From Glaciecola sp. (GTDB lineage: Bacteria; Pseudomonadota; Gammaproteobacteria; Enterobacterales; Alteromonadaceae), in assembly GCA_029251505.1 (NCBI GenBank), contig JAQXDG010000014.1, positions 1 through 34,430 on the forward strand: 34,430 nucleotides of DNA, given 5' to 3'. Shown here piece by piece: positions 27,227 through 34,430 of the stretch (position 1 is the first letter of the stretch; every line of letters starts with the position of its first letter). The notes under the pieces were generated by a model. That model was not told the DNA's origin and ran no database searches. It was given only the letters and a program-made list of their open reading frames with translations. Both the position numbers and the translations under genes were made by a program.

Positions 27227-28519
27227 ATGAAAAAAACACTGTTAAGTGTCATCATAAGTATAGGATTTACTGGCTCACTACATGCCCAAGATTTATCGGC
27301 GATTTATCAACAAGCGTTAGATAAAGACCCTGTAGTTAACCGCGCAAAAGCATTGCGAGATGTATCACTTGAGGGTGTGACGTTAGCACGAGCTCCTTTA
27401 TTACCGCAAGTGTCAGGCTCAATTGGCTACACAATGTCTGACTCTGATAATGTCGATACCGACACATTAAACTATCGGGTCGGTTTATCCATGTCGTTGT
27501 ATGACCATGCACAATGGATTGGCATGGATCGCGCTGAAAAAGTTGCACTACAAGCCGAATCGTCTTATTCCGCCACTTTGCAAAACTTGATAGTGCGGGT
27601 CGTCGATGCGTATCTGAATATTTTACGCGCCAATGATAATGTTGAATTTGTGCAAGCAGAAAAGCGTGCCATAGAACGTCAACTAGAACAAACTAAGCAA
27701 CGATTTGAAGTGGGCTTAATCGCCATTACTGATGTGCATGAGGCACAAGCTAACTTCGATACCACAATAGCTCAAGAAATTGTTGCCCGCAATACCCTCG
27801 AACTACGCAAAGAACAGCTACGTGAAATTACTGGGTTGTATTATGACCAAGTTAACACGTTAAATACGACGACATTTGCTGCGCAAGCGCCTGCGCCTGA
27901 AACGGTCGAGGCATGGTTAGATTTGGCACAAATGAACAACTTGGATTTACAAGCACAGCGCTTTGCCGTTGATATCGCCAAAGCCGACATTGATAGTAAC
28001 AAGGCCGGACATCTACCAACACTGGGCTTATCTGGGTCATTGAGTCGTTCTGATTTTGACCGAGATGGTGTGGATGGTGATTCGGATACCAGCAGCTTAG
28101 GTATTACGTTAAGTGTGCCTATTTATAGTGGCGGCGCAACAACATCTCGTACTGCACAATCTCGCTCACGTTTTGTAGCGGAAAGTGAAACACTTGAACA
28201 AACCTATCGCGGTACGGTGCGTAATGTCCGTAATTCGTTTAATGACATTTCAGCTAACATGTCTACTATCAAAGCGTTTGAACAAGCGGTTATCTCAGCA
28301 GAGTCAGCCTTACGTGCGACTGAAGAAGGGTTTGATGTGGGGATCAGAACGATTGTTGATGTACTTAACTCAACACGTAATTTGTTTAACGCACGTAAAA
28401 ACTTAGCCAATGCTCGTTATGATTTTATCACTGCTGTGATTAGTCTGAAACGCGCTGCGGGTACGTTGACTGTTGCAGACATCGAAACCCTAAATAAAGG
28501 CCTTCAAGCGTCTAACTAG
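27227..28519 (+). CDS. tolC: Outer membrane channel protein TolC
   Basis: Trimeric outer-membrane duct for drug efflux pumps and type I secretion. The 430-residue protein has a signal peptide cut near LHAQD. The two tandem OEP repeats are visible: the first with QRFEVGLIAITDVHEAQANFD, seen as QRFEVGLI then DVHEAQANFD, and the second with EEGFDVGIRTIVDVLNSTR followed by NLFNARKNLANARYDF. The C-terminus ends shortly after LKRAAGTL, without the long tail of E. coli TolC. Divergent from nudF, as in most gammaproteobacteria. Confidence 0.95.
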   Translation: MKKTLLSVIISIGFTGSLHAQDLSAIYQQALDKDPVVNRAKALRDVSLEGVTLARAPLLPQVSGSIGYTMSDSDNVDTDTLNYRVGLSMSLYDHAQWIGMDRAEKVALQAESSYSATLQNLIVRVVDAYLNILRANDNVEFVQAEKRAIERQLEQTKQRFEVGLIAITDVHEAQANFDTTIAQEIVARNTLELRKEQLREITGLYYDQVNTLNTTTFAAQAPAPETVEAWLDLAQMNNLDLQAQRFAVDIAKADIDSNKAGHLPTLGLSGSLSRSDFDRDGVDGDSDTSSLGITLSVPIYSGGATTSRTAQSRSRFVAESETLEQTYRGTVRNVRNSFNDISANMSTIKAFEQAVISAESALRATEEGFDVGIRTIVDVLNSTRNLFNARKNLANARYDFITAVISLKRAAGTLTVADIETLNKGLQASN

Positions 28520-28540
28520 TCAACCTTTGATGCTCTTACT

Positions 28541-28568
28541 ATGGCGAGCGGTGTCTCTCACTCGCCAT
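28541..28568. terminator. Hairpin between convergent tolC and channel gene
   Basis: ATGGCGAG (28541-28548) and CTCGCCAT (28561-28568) form a perfect 8-bp GC-rich stem with a 12-base loop, 22 bases after the tolC stop and 7 bases past the end of the convergent channel gene. There is no strong T run on either side, so termination efficiency is uncertain, but the position suggests a bidirectional terminator. Confidence 0.5.
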
Positions 28569-28574
28569 GGTCGA

Positions 28575-29426
28575 TTATCTAGGTTGTGCTTGCTGAGCAA
28601 GTAACAATGCTTTGATTTCACCAATCTCACTTTGCAATTCACTGATTTGCGCATGTAGCTCTGCGTTGACTTCTTTATTACTAATATCTTGCAACTCAGG
28701 GTGGGTAGCAGCCTCTTCTTCGCGTATTTCTCGTTGCTCTTGCTCCATGACATTAATGACAATTCCGATCACCATATTCAAAAATGCAAACGCGGTTAAG
28801 AAAATAAACGTCATGTAATAAATCCATGAAAATCCGTAGACTTCTTGGGTTTCGTACATGATATCCGTCCAATCTTCAAACGTCATTACACGGAACAAAG
28901 TCAACATCGCGATGGCAATATTACCCCACAACACCTCGTTAATCGGGGCAAATAAGTAGCTACCCATGGCTGCGTATATATAAAAGATAATAAACATGAG
29001 CAACACGACATAGCCCATTTTTGGCATCGCTTTGAGCAGCGAGTTAATCAATAATCGTAACTCAGGAATGATTGAAATCATTCGTAAGACTCTAAATACT
29101 CGGATCAAACGCGCCAACAAGGCCATTTCAGACTCATTAACCGGGACTAAACTGATGACCACGACAAGAGTATCGAAAATATTCCAACCGGATTTTAAGA
29201 AATCTTTTTTCCTCGGCTCAGCAACAAAGCGGATGATAATTTCGCATAAGAAAAATATCGTAATCGCTCTGTCCATGATCTTGGTGATCAACAACGCGGT
29301 GTCAGATAGAGGAAAGGTTTTTGCGCCAATTTCTAAGGCGGAGATAATGATGACCGTGATCACCACCATCTCAAAAATGCGATTGTGACGTAACGCCGAC
29401 AACGCAGCAACGAGAGTTGTGTACAT
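28575..29426 (-). CDS. Single-domain voltage-gated cation channel (NaChBac-like) with acidic filter
   Basis: A 283-residue six-helix inner-membrane channel subunit that would form tetramers. S1-S3 span about residues 16-95. S4 carries four arginines at every third position (Arg106, 109, 112, 115). S5 is about 136-160, the pore loop 170-190 and S6 about 200-227. The selectivity filter is TFEDWTD (182-188), where the sodium channels NaChBac and NavAb have TLESW. The C-terminus has an acidic stretch, then a heptad-like coiled coil (ELHAQISELQSEIGEIKALL), as expected for tetramerisation. Family is clear; calcium permeability is inferred from the filter. Confidence 0.9.
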   Translation of the reverse strand: MYTTLVAALSALRHNRIFEMVVITVIIISALEIGAKTFPLSDTALLITKIMDRAITIFFLCEIIIRFVAEPRKKDFLKSGWNIFDTLVVVISLVPVNESEMALLARLIRVFRVLRMISIIPELRLLINSLLKAMPKMGYVVLLMFIIFYIYAAMGSYLFAPINEVLWGNIAIAMLTLFRVMTFEDWTDIMYETQEVYGFSWIYYMTFIFLTAFAFLNMVIGIVINVMEQEQREIREEEAATHPELQDISNKEVNAELHAQISELQSEIGEIKALLLAQQAQPR

Positions 29427-29451
29427 AATATTTATAAAATCGGTAAGTTAA

Positions 29452-29931
29452 TTAAAGCTTTTTTTGCCAAAATTCTGCAACACCTGCACCAGGAGACAGT
29501 TCATAAGGGACAAACCCCACATCCTGATACGCTTTGCGCGCTGGAGCGTTGTTTTGTAATACCTCTAGTGTTATTTTACATGCATTACGTGTTAGTGCAC
29601 GCTTTTCTACTTCCGCTAATAACGCTTTGCCAATACCTTGATAGCGATGTGATGCAACCACTACCAAGTCATGCACATTGACCAACTCTTTAGCTGCAAA
29701 GGTAGAAAATCCAACAAAACAATTCGCTAAGCCTATTGGTGTATCATCGGCATATGCAAGCACCGTGAATGCATCATCACGTGATGCTAAAATCGCCGGT
29801 AATTGCGCTAAAATAGTTGGCTCGATAGCGGCATTGCCACCCATCGGATCTTGCGCATACGCATCCATTAAAAAAATGAGTGCTTGTGCATGCTCAGGCT
29901 GAGTAAAATCTGCGGTAACAAAATTAATCAT
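29452..29931 (-). CDS. GNAT family N-acetyltransferase
   Basis: A 159-residue acetyl-CoA-dependent acyltransferase of the GNAT fold. Motif A is LVVVASHRYQGIGKALL near residues 84-100 (the Q-x-x-G-x-G acetyl-CoA loop), and motif B contains LEVLQNNAPARKAYQDVGF. Substrate unknown; relatives act on small amines, antibiotics or proteins. Its ATG follows the stop of the PrsT-like gene with no base between (TAA then ATG), so translation is probably coupled. Confidence 0.88.
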   Translation of the reverse strand: MINFVTADFTQPEHAQALIFLMDAYAQDPMGGNAAIEPTILAQLPAILASRDDAFTVLAYADDTPIGLANCFVGFSTFAAKELVNVHDLVVVASHRYQGIGKALLAEVEKRALTRNACKITLEVLQNNAPARKAYQDVGFVPYELSPGAGVAEFWQKKL

Positions 29932-32718
29932 TTAAATATTATACTTCGCTTTGATAACTGCAATCCGTTGTTGTGAATTTCGCTCTTGCCACTGCCTTGA
30001 CTCAAGCTTGCGTTTGGCTAACAAACGATTATCCGCCAAAATTAACGTTTCTATGTAATTTAAGAATATCACTTCGTTCGGCATTGTATCACTGACAACA
30101 CTATTGTATAACGTTAATGCTTCATCATACTGCTCTTGAGCATTATATACTTGCGCAAGCGTATCCACCACCGCTGCGTTATCTGGTTGAATCGCCATTG
30201 CCTGCTTTGCATACCCCTCAGCTTTAGCAAGCTCATCTTGTTCATATAGTAAATACGCTAAGTTGTTTAACGCTACAAAATTATTAGGCTGCTGCGCAAC
30301 TAGGCTCGTGTAAATCGTAATAGATTTTTGTGGTGTTGATTTCATCGAACGCTCAGCCAAAAGCAGGTTTGCCACCGTATCATTGGGGCTCGCCGCGACA
30401 TGTTTATTTAATAGCACTAACGCATCGGCAGGACGATTCGCCCCATCCAATGCTTTAATCAATGTCAGTAAATTACGACGATTGCCACGAGTGGCATACG
30501 CAATTTGCGCTGGCTTAACCGCCGCTTTAGGATTGTTTTCTTGAATCAATAACACTGCATTAATGGCTTCAACATCCGGTAAGGCTTTTACTTCATTACT
30601 CAACGTATTATATAAGTTGCGAGCCGTACGTGTGTCATTAGTTTGGGCTAAAAATTGTAACTCCATGATTTTAATCGGGAGCTGTTCACGTAACATAGGT
30701 TTAGATTTAATTAATGCCAATCCATCTGCAAATTCACTTTTTACAACGTGGACGACTAATCGTCCGATGACAGCATCATAACTGTTCGGAAACGCATCAA
30801 GCCATTGCGTGTAATGTTCTTGCGCAAGATTCACTTTATCACTCGCCACTAATGCTTGACCTTTAGTTTGCCAATAGCCGTTTGAATTCAAATCAATTGC
30901 ATTGGGCTGAGATAATACACTCAATGCTTGGTCGTAGTGGCCTTCAGAATTCAAAATTATGGCTTTCAGGATGTACATAGCCGGCGTTGGCTCTGCAGCA
31001 ATCGCTTTATCAAGATAGGTAACTATATCGCTTAGCCCTGTTTGTTCGGTGTCTATTTGATTGTGCAACACGTAATACATCATCAGCGCTGGTTCAAAAG
31101 CAGGTTTTAACTCTAACACTTTTTTCGTGCGAGCTATCGCTGCTGAGTAGTCTTTTTGACGAGCTAAAATACGCACCAATGACATATTGGGAATAGGATC
31201 ATCTGGCGCTAGTTGTAAGGCTTTTTCTAACGCCATTTGTGCACGCGCATAATCACTCGTGGCAACTGCTGCTTCAGCTTCCAACACATAAGCTTTCGGC
31301 TCATCTGGCATCATTTTTTGCCAGCTTTGTGATAACGTTAAGGCTTTATCATAATCACGATTAGCTAGATAAGCGGTTGCCAAAATAACTTGCGTGGGCA
31401 CATCATCAGGAGCCCCTTTTGCCGCTTTCTCAAGATCTAAAATACCCTCTAAATCATTAACCGATAATTTTAAAATGCCTATACGCGTTAGATCTTGATT
31501 GGTATTCGTCATATTTTGCGTTTTTGCAATTAACGCCTTGGCTTCCTCGATATAGCCATCTTGAATCAGTTCATAGCCTAATTTTGAATATAACTGGGGG
31601 TTATTTGATGAATCCTCGTCTACCCGAGATAAAACCTGACTAGCTTGCAATGATAAGCCAAGTTCAAGTTGACTTGCAGCGAGCATTTTCAAACCAGGGT
31701 GATCATCTGGTAAATTAGCTGCAATTAGCGATAAATGTTTATTTGCATTAATAAAATCATTAACTTTAAAAGCAGAATAACCTGCGATTAATCGAGCTAC
31801 AGGATTAGAATTACCTAAATTAATGGATTTTTCAGCAGCAACAAACGCACCTTGATGCTCATCCTGAGAAGCAAGAATCACAGCCTGCATTTGATTCAAT
31901 AATGGATTATTTGGTGAAATTTTAAGCAGTTTATCAGCATGTATTTGTGCTTCATCAGTTTGACCTACCTCAATCAATAAACCGGTATATATAAATAATT
32001 TTTCCAAATCATCAGGAGATTGTTTGATATATTCGCCTAAAACTTCAGCAGCTTCGATTCGTTTATTTTGCACTATATACAAGCGTGTCAGCATATCGAG
32101 TAAATCGCGATTCGTCGGCGCCTCTTTACGAATATTTTGTAGTTGTAACTCGGCACCAACCTCGTCATTATCTAAAATAGTCACATACACTAAAGCTAAA
32201 TCTTGATAAATTGAATCGGTATCTAGGGCTTTGATTTCATCAATGAGTTGGTAAGCTTCAGGCTTCTTTTCAAGCTCAACTAACGACTGTAATTTGTAAA
32301 AGCTAACTTGAGCTTTTGCGGTCGCATTATTTGATACTGCAGAGGTATCTAATGTGCTCAGACCAACAATAGTCTGATTCCGCTGGTACGCTTGTGAAAG
32401 CAAAGGGATCACTTCAGTTGCAGAATATCCTAAATCTCGCGCACGCGTTAACTCTTTTTCTGCTGACGCAAACTCGTTCGTTTGCATATAAATTTTACCT
32501 AATAAAAAACGTGCTTCCGCGTTTTTAGGATCCGATTGAATAGCGGATTTAAGATCTATAATTGCGGTATTATTATCCCCAGAGGACATATGTTGTTGGG
32601 CTTGAGCTATATGCTCTTCGACGGATTTCCCCCCACAAGCCATGAGCATAACACACGCTGTAGTAATGAATAAGGTGCGAATAGTACGTGATGAACGAGT
32701 ACCAAAATGCAGTAGCAT
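29932..32718 (-). CDS. prsT: PrsT-like TPR-repeat lipoprotein of PEP-CTERM systems
   Basis: A 928-residue lipoprotein: signal peptide with lipobox LMAC (Cys28), then tetratricopeptide repeats over nearly the whole length. Early repeats read DNNTAIIDLKSAIQSDPKNAE (residues 48-68), seen as NNTAIIDLKSAI plus DPKNAEARFLLGKIYM, and ASAEKELTRARDLGY. The N-terminal pattern and length match PrsT, the TPR protein found with exosortase/PEP-CTERM and exopolysaccharide genes. No exosortase, PEP-CTERM substrate or polysaccharide gene is in this window. A general TPR lipoprotein is the fallback call. Confidence 0.82.
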   Translation of the reverse strand: MLLHFGTRSSRTIRTLFITTACVMLMACGGKSVEEHIAQAQQHMSSGDNNTAIIDLKSAIQSDPKNAEARFLLGKIYMQTNEFASAEKELTRARDLGYSATEVIPLLSQAYQRNQTIVGLSTLDTSAVSNNATAKAQVSFYKLQSLVELEKKPEAYQLIDEIKALDTDSIYQDLALVYVTILDNDEVGAELQLQNIRKEAPTNRDLLDMLTRLYIVQNKRIEAAEVLGEYIKQSPDDLEKLFIYTGLLIEVGQTDEAQIHADKLLKISPNNPLLNQMQAVILASQDEHQGAFVAAEKSINLGNSNPVARLIAGYSAFKVNDFINANKHLSLIAANLPDDHPGLKMLAASQLELGLSLQASQVLSRVDEDSSNNPQLYSKLGYELIQDGYIEEAKALIAKTQNMTNTNQDLTRIGILKLSVNDLEGILDLEKAAKGAPDDVPTQVILATAYLANRDYDKALTLSQSWQKMMPDEPKAYVLEAEAAVATSDYARAQMALEKALQLAPDDPIPNMSLVRILARQKDYSAAIARTKKVLELKPAFEPALMMYYVLHNQIDTEQTGLSDIVTYLDKAIAAEPTPAMYILKAIILNSEGHYDQALSVLSQPNAIDLNSNGYWQTKGQALVASDKVNLAQEHYTQWLDAFPNSYDAVIGRLVVHVVKSEFADGLALIKSKPMLREQLPIKIMELQFLAQTNDTRTARNLYNTLSNEVKALPDVEAINAVLLIQENNPKAAVKPAQIAYATRGNRRNLLTLIKALDGANRPADALVLLNKHVAASPNDTVANLLLAERSMKSTPQKSITIYTSLVAQQPNNFVALNNLAYLLYEQDELAKAEGYAKQAMAIQPDNAAVVDTLAQVYNAQEQYDEALTLYNSVVSDTMPNEVIFLNYIETLILADNRLLAKRKLESRQWQERNSQQRIAVIKAKYNI

Positions 32719-32841
32719 GACAAAATCCTTTTGAGCAATGTGTAGATAATTTGAGGCACTTTTCTGACTAAGTTAAAACCATAAAGTCAACTTCAGCAAG
32801 AAATCTTGCAAACTTAAATGGTATATCGGCGGATTGTCGCT

Positions 32842-32847
32842 TATAAT
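32842..32847 (+). promoter_or_regulatory. Candidate -10 element for deaD
   Basis: A perfect TATAAT lies at 32842-32847 in the 207-base gap between the divergent PrsT-like and deaD genes. No good -35 hexamer is seen 16-18 bases upstream. An alternative is TTGTCG (32834-32839) with TAATAT (32858-32863), 18 bases apart. Either would give a leader of roughly 55-72 bases. The rest of the gap shows nothing clear. Confidence 0.28.
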
Positions 32848-32925
32848 TACGCCTGAATAATATCAATCATCACTTTATACGTTCATTTTGACTCAACCTA
32901 GTGATGATCTACATCAGGATCCTCC

Positions 32926-34430
32926 ATGACCGATACTGTCAATTTGACATTTAAAGACCTCAATCTACCCTCTGAAATTTTACAAGCACTAGAAAAAGTA
33001 GGTTACGAAACACCCTCTCCCATCCAAGCCGAGAGTATTCCATTGCTTTTAGACGGGCACGATTTATTAGGCCAAGCTCAAACCGGTACAGGAAAGACCG
33101 CAGCATTTGCATTGCCTATGTTAGCAAACATCGATGTGGAAGCTAATTACCCACAATTACTAGTGTTAGCACCGACTCGCGAATTAGCGATTCAGGTTGC
33201 TGAAGCGTTTCAAGTGTATGCTAGCTTCTCCAAAAAAATCCGCGTATTACCTATTTATGGTGGTCAATCATATGATAATCAAATTCGCCAACTAAAACGT
33301 GGCGTTCAAGTTATCGTTGGTACACCAGGTCGTGTCATCGATCACATCCAACGCAAAACATTAAAACTAGACCAACTTAAATTCTTGGTCCTTGATGAAG
33401 CCGACGAAATGTTGCGTATGGGCTTTATCGATGATGTTGAGCTAATTTTATCGCATGCGCCAAAAGAACGTCAGACAGCGTTATTCTCAGCAACCATGCC
33501 TGCTCAAATCAAAAAAATCTCACAGCGTTATTTGAATAATCCAAAACACGTTAAAATTGAGTCAAAAGTGTCGACTGCACCGTCTATTCGTCAACGTTAT
33601 TGTCAAGTTGCCGGTCATCACAAATTAGAAGCGTTAACACGCATTCTTGAAGTCGAAAAATTTGATGGCGTGATTGTGTTTGTTCGTACTAAAACGGCAA
33701 CACTTGAACTAGCCGACAAATTATCAGCACGTGGATATGATGTTGAAGCCCTTAACGGTGATATTCCACAAAAGTCTCGTGAACGCACAGTTGAGCGCTT
33801 GAAGTCGGGTAATATTGATATTTTGATTGCTACTGACGTCGTAGCTCGTGGCTTGGATGTTGAACGTGTTTCACACGTTATCAACTTTGACATTCCGTAT
33901 GACACAGAATCATATGTTCACCGTATCGGTCGTACCGGTCGTGCTGGACGTTCAGGTGATGCGATATTGTTTATCTCTCATCGTGAAAAGCGTTTATTGT
34001 TCCAAATCGAAAAAGCGACCAATCAAAAGATTGAGCAAATGACTATCCCTAGCATCTCGGATATCAATGAGTCTCGTTTAGGTCGATTTAAAACATCGGT
34101 AATTGAAGCGACTAAAGATGATTCAATTCAATCTTTAATCCCTATTATTGAAGCGATTAAAGCTGAGGCAGAAGTGGATGCTGAAGTATTAATGGCAGCC
34201 CTAGCTAAAATAGCTCAAGGTGATGAGCCGTTATTACTAAAAGAAGGTGATCGTCCAGACTTAAACGCAATGCCAGAGCGTCGTGAACGCAGTGACAGCT
34301 TCGGCGGTCGTGAGCGCGGTGGTCGTAATGGTGACCGTGGACGTGGTGGTGAGCGCGGCGACCGTGGTGGTCGTGGTGGTGAACGCGGCGAACGTCGTCC
34401 TCGTGAGCGTTCAAGTTCAGCTCCAGATGC
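32926..34430 (+). CDS. deaD: DEAD-box ATP-dependent RNA helicase DeaD (CsdA), 3' end cut
   Basis: RNA helicase active in ribosome assembly and mRNA remodelling at low temperature. 501 codons are present and the frame runs off the window, so the C-terminus is missing. Motifs in order: Q motif PSPIQAESIP, I AQTGTGKT, Ia PTRELA, Ib TPGR, II DEAD, III SAT, then IV-VI with RGLDV and HRIGRTGRAGR. After the helicase core comes the DeaD dimerisation and linker region, then an Arg/Gly-rich tail (GGRERGGRNGDRGRGG and more) from about residue 450. AGGA is 7 bases before ATG 32926. The RNA-binding domain usually ahead of the tail (DbpA-type) is not obvious here, so another RhlE/DeaD-group paralogue is possible. 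Confidence 0.9.
   Translation, partial: MTDTVNLTFKDLNLPSEILQALEKVGYETPSPIQAESIPLLLDGHDLLGQAQTGTGKTAAFALPMLANIDVEANYPQLLVLAPTRELAIQVAEAFQVYASFSKKIRVLPIYGGQSYDNQIRQLKRGVQVIVGTPGRVIDHIQRKTLKLDQLKFLVLDEADEMLRMGFIDDVELILSHAPKERQTALFSATMPAQIKKISQRYLNNPKHVKIESKVSTAPSIRQRYCQVAGHHKLEALTRILEVEKFDGVIVFVRTKTATLELADKLSARGYDVEALNGDIPQKSRERTVERLKSGNIDILIATDVVARGLDVERVSHVINFDIPYDTESYVHRIGRTGRAGRSGDAILFISHREKRLLFQIEKATNQKIEQMTIPSISDINESRLGRFKTSVIEATKDDSIQSLIPIIEAIKAEAEVDAEVLMAALAKIAQGDEPLLLKEGDRPDLNAMPERRERSDSFGGRERGGRNGDRGRGGERGDRGGRGGERGERRPRERSSSAPD
34300..34407 (+). repeat. Low-complexity RGG-encoding repeat
   Basis: Imperfect repeats of CGTGGTGGT / GAGCGCGGC / GACCGTGGT encode the Arg-Gly-Asp/Glu tail of the helicase. 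Such DNA is prone to length change by slippage; the antisense frame open here is a shadow of the repeat. Confidence 0.6.

Noticed and set aside
28520-28762. 80-residue minus frame over the channel's C-terminus
   Set aside because: It overlaps the better-supported channel frame in another register and shows no motif.
34205-34414. His/Asp-rich antisense frame at the right edge
   Set aside because: It is the complement of the RGG-coding repeats of the helicase; its histidine runs come from the repeat.

Overview
The window looks like a chromosomal core segment of a marine gammaproteobacterium of the Alteromonadales type. The reasons are the order ftsB-ispD-ispF-truD-surE-pcm-yqaA-nlpD-rpoS, the divergent nudF cluster and tolC pair, the nagK-nagA-nagP chitin-sugar operon, and the moderately AT-leaning composition. 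No tRNA, rRNA, CRISPR array, insertion sequence, integrase or prophage gene is visible. Coding density is very high, and no gene-free gap exceeds about 260 bases.

Layout. (1) 2-3436, minus: GlcNAc use operon nagK > nagA > nagP, with overlapping genes. (2) 3528-10532, plus: a small secreted protein, then cell division (FtsB), isoprenoid synthesis (IspD, IspF), tRNA pseudouridylation (TruD), stationary-phase functions (SurE, Pcm), a YqaA membrane protein, NlpD and RpoS. (3) 10535-11469, minus: BolA and an AlkB-type dioxygenase, convergent to rpoS. (4) 11497-13353, plus: RlmG and a periplasmic cyclophilin. (5) 13378-16022: the EF-P beta-lysylation cluster epmA and efp (minus) with epmB (plus). 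(6) 16056-22716, the more accessory part: a YjfB-like small protein, an unknown 106-aa protein, a membrane-anchored unknown protein overlapping a beta-propeller lipoprotein (minus), and a divergent GH13 amylase-family lipoprotein. (7) 22746-27061, minus: yaeQ, parE, yqiA, yqiB (DUF1249) and nudF. (8) 27227-28519, plus: tolC. (9) 28575-32718, minus: a single-domain voltage-gated cation channel, a GNAT acetyltransferase and a PrsT-type TPR lipoprotein. (10) 32926 to the right edge, plus: DEAD-box helicase DeaD, cut by the window end.

Most genes are housekeeping genes in familiar neighbourhoods. The points that stand out are: the channel's selectivity filter TFEDWTD, rich in acidic residues like engineered calcium-selective bacterial channels; an overlapping pair of uncharacterised envelope proteins beside the GH13 lipoprotein; a PrsT protein implying a PEP-CTERM/exosortase system elsewhere in the genome; a nudF cluster lacking cpdA; a NudF with altered Nudix-box residues; mutually exclusive hairpins just upstream of parE; and a duplicated Shine-Dalgarno block before rpoS. 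All functions are assigned by reading motifs and remembered family patterns; no database search was run.
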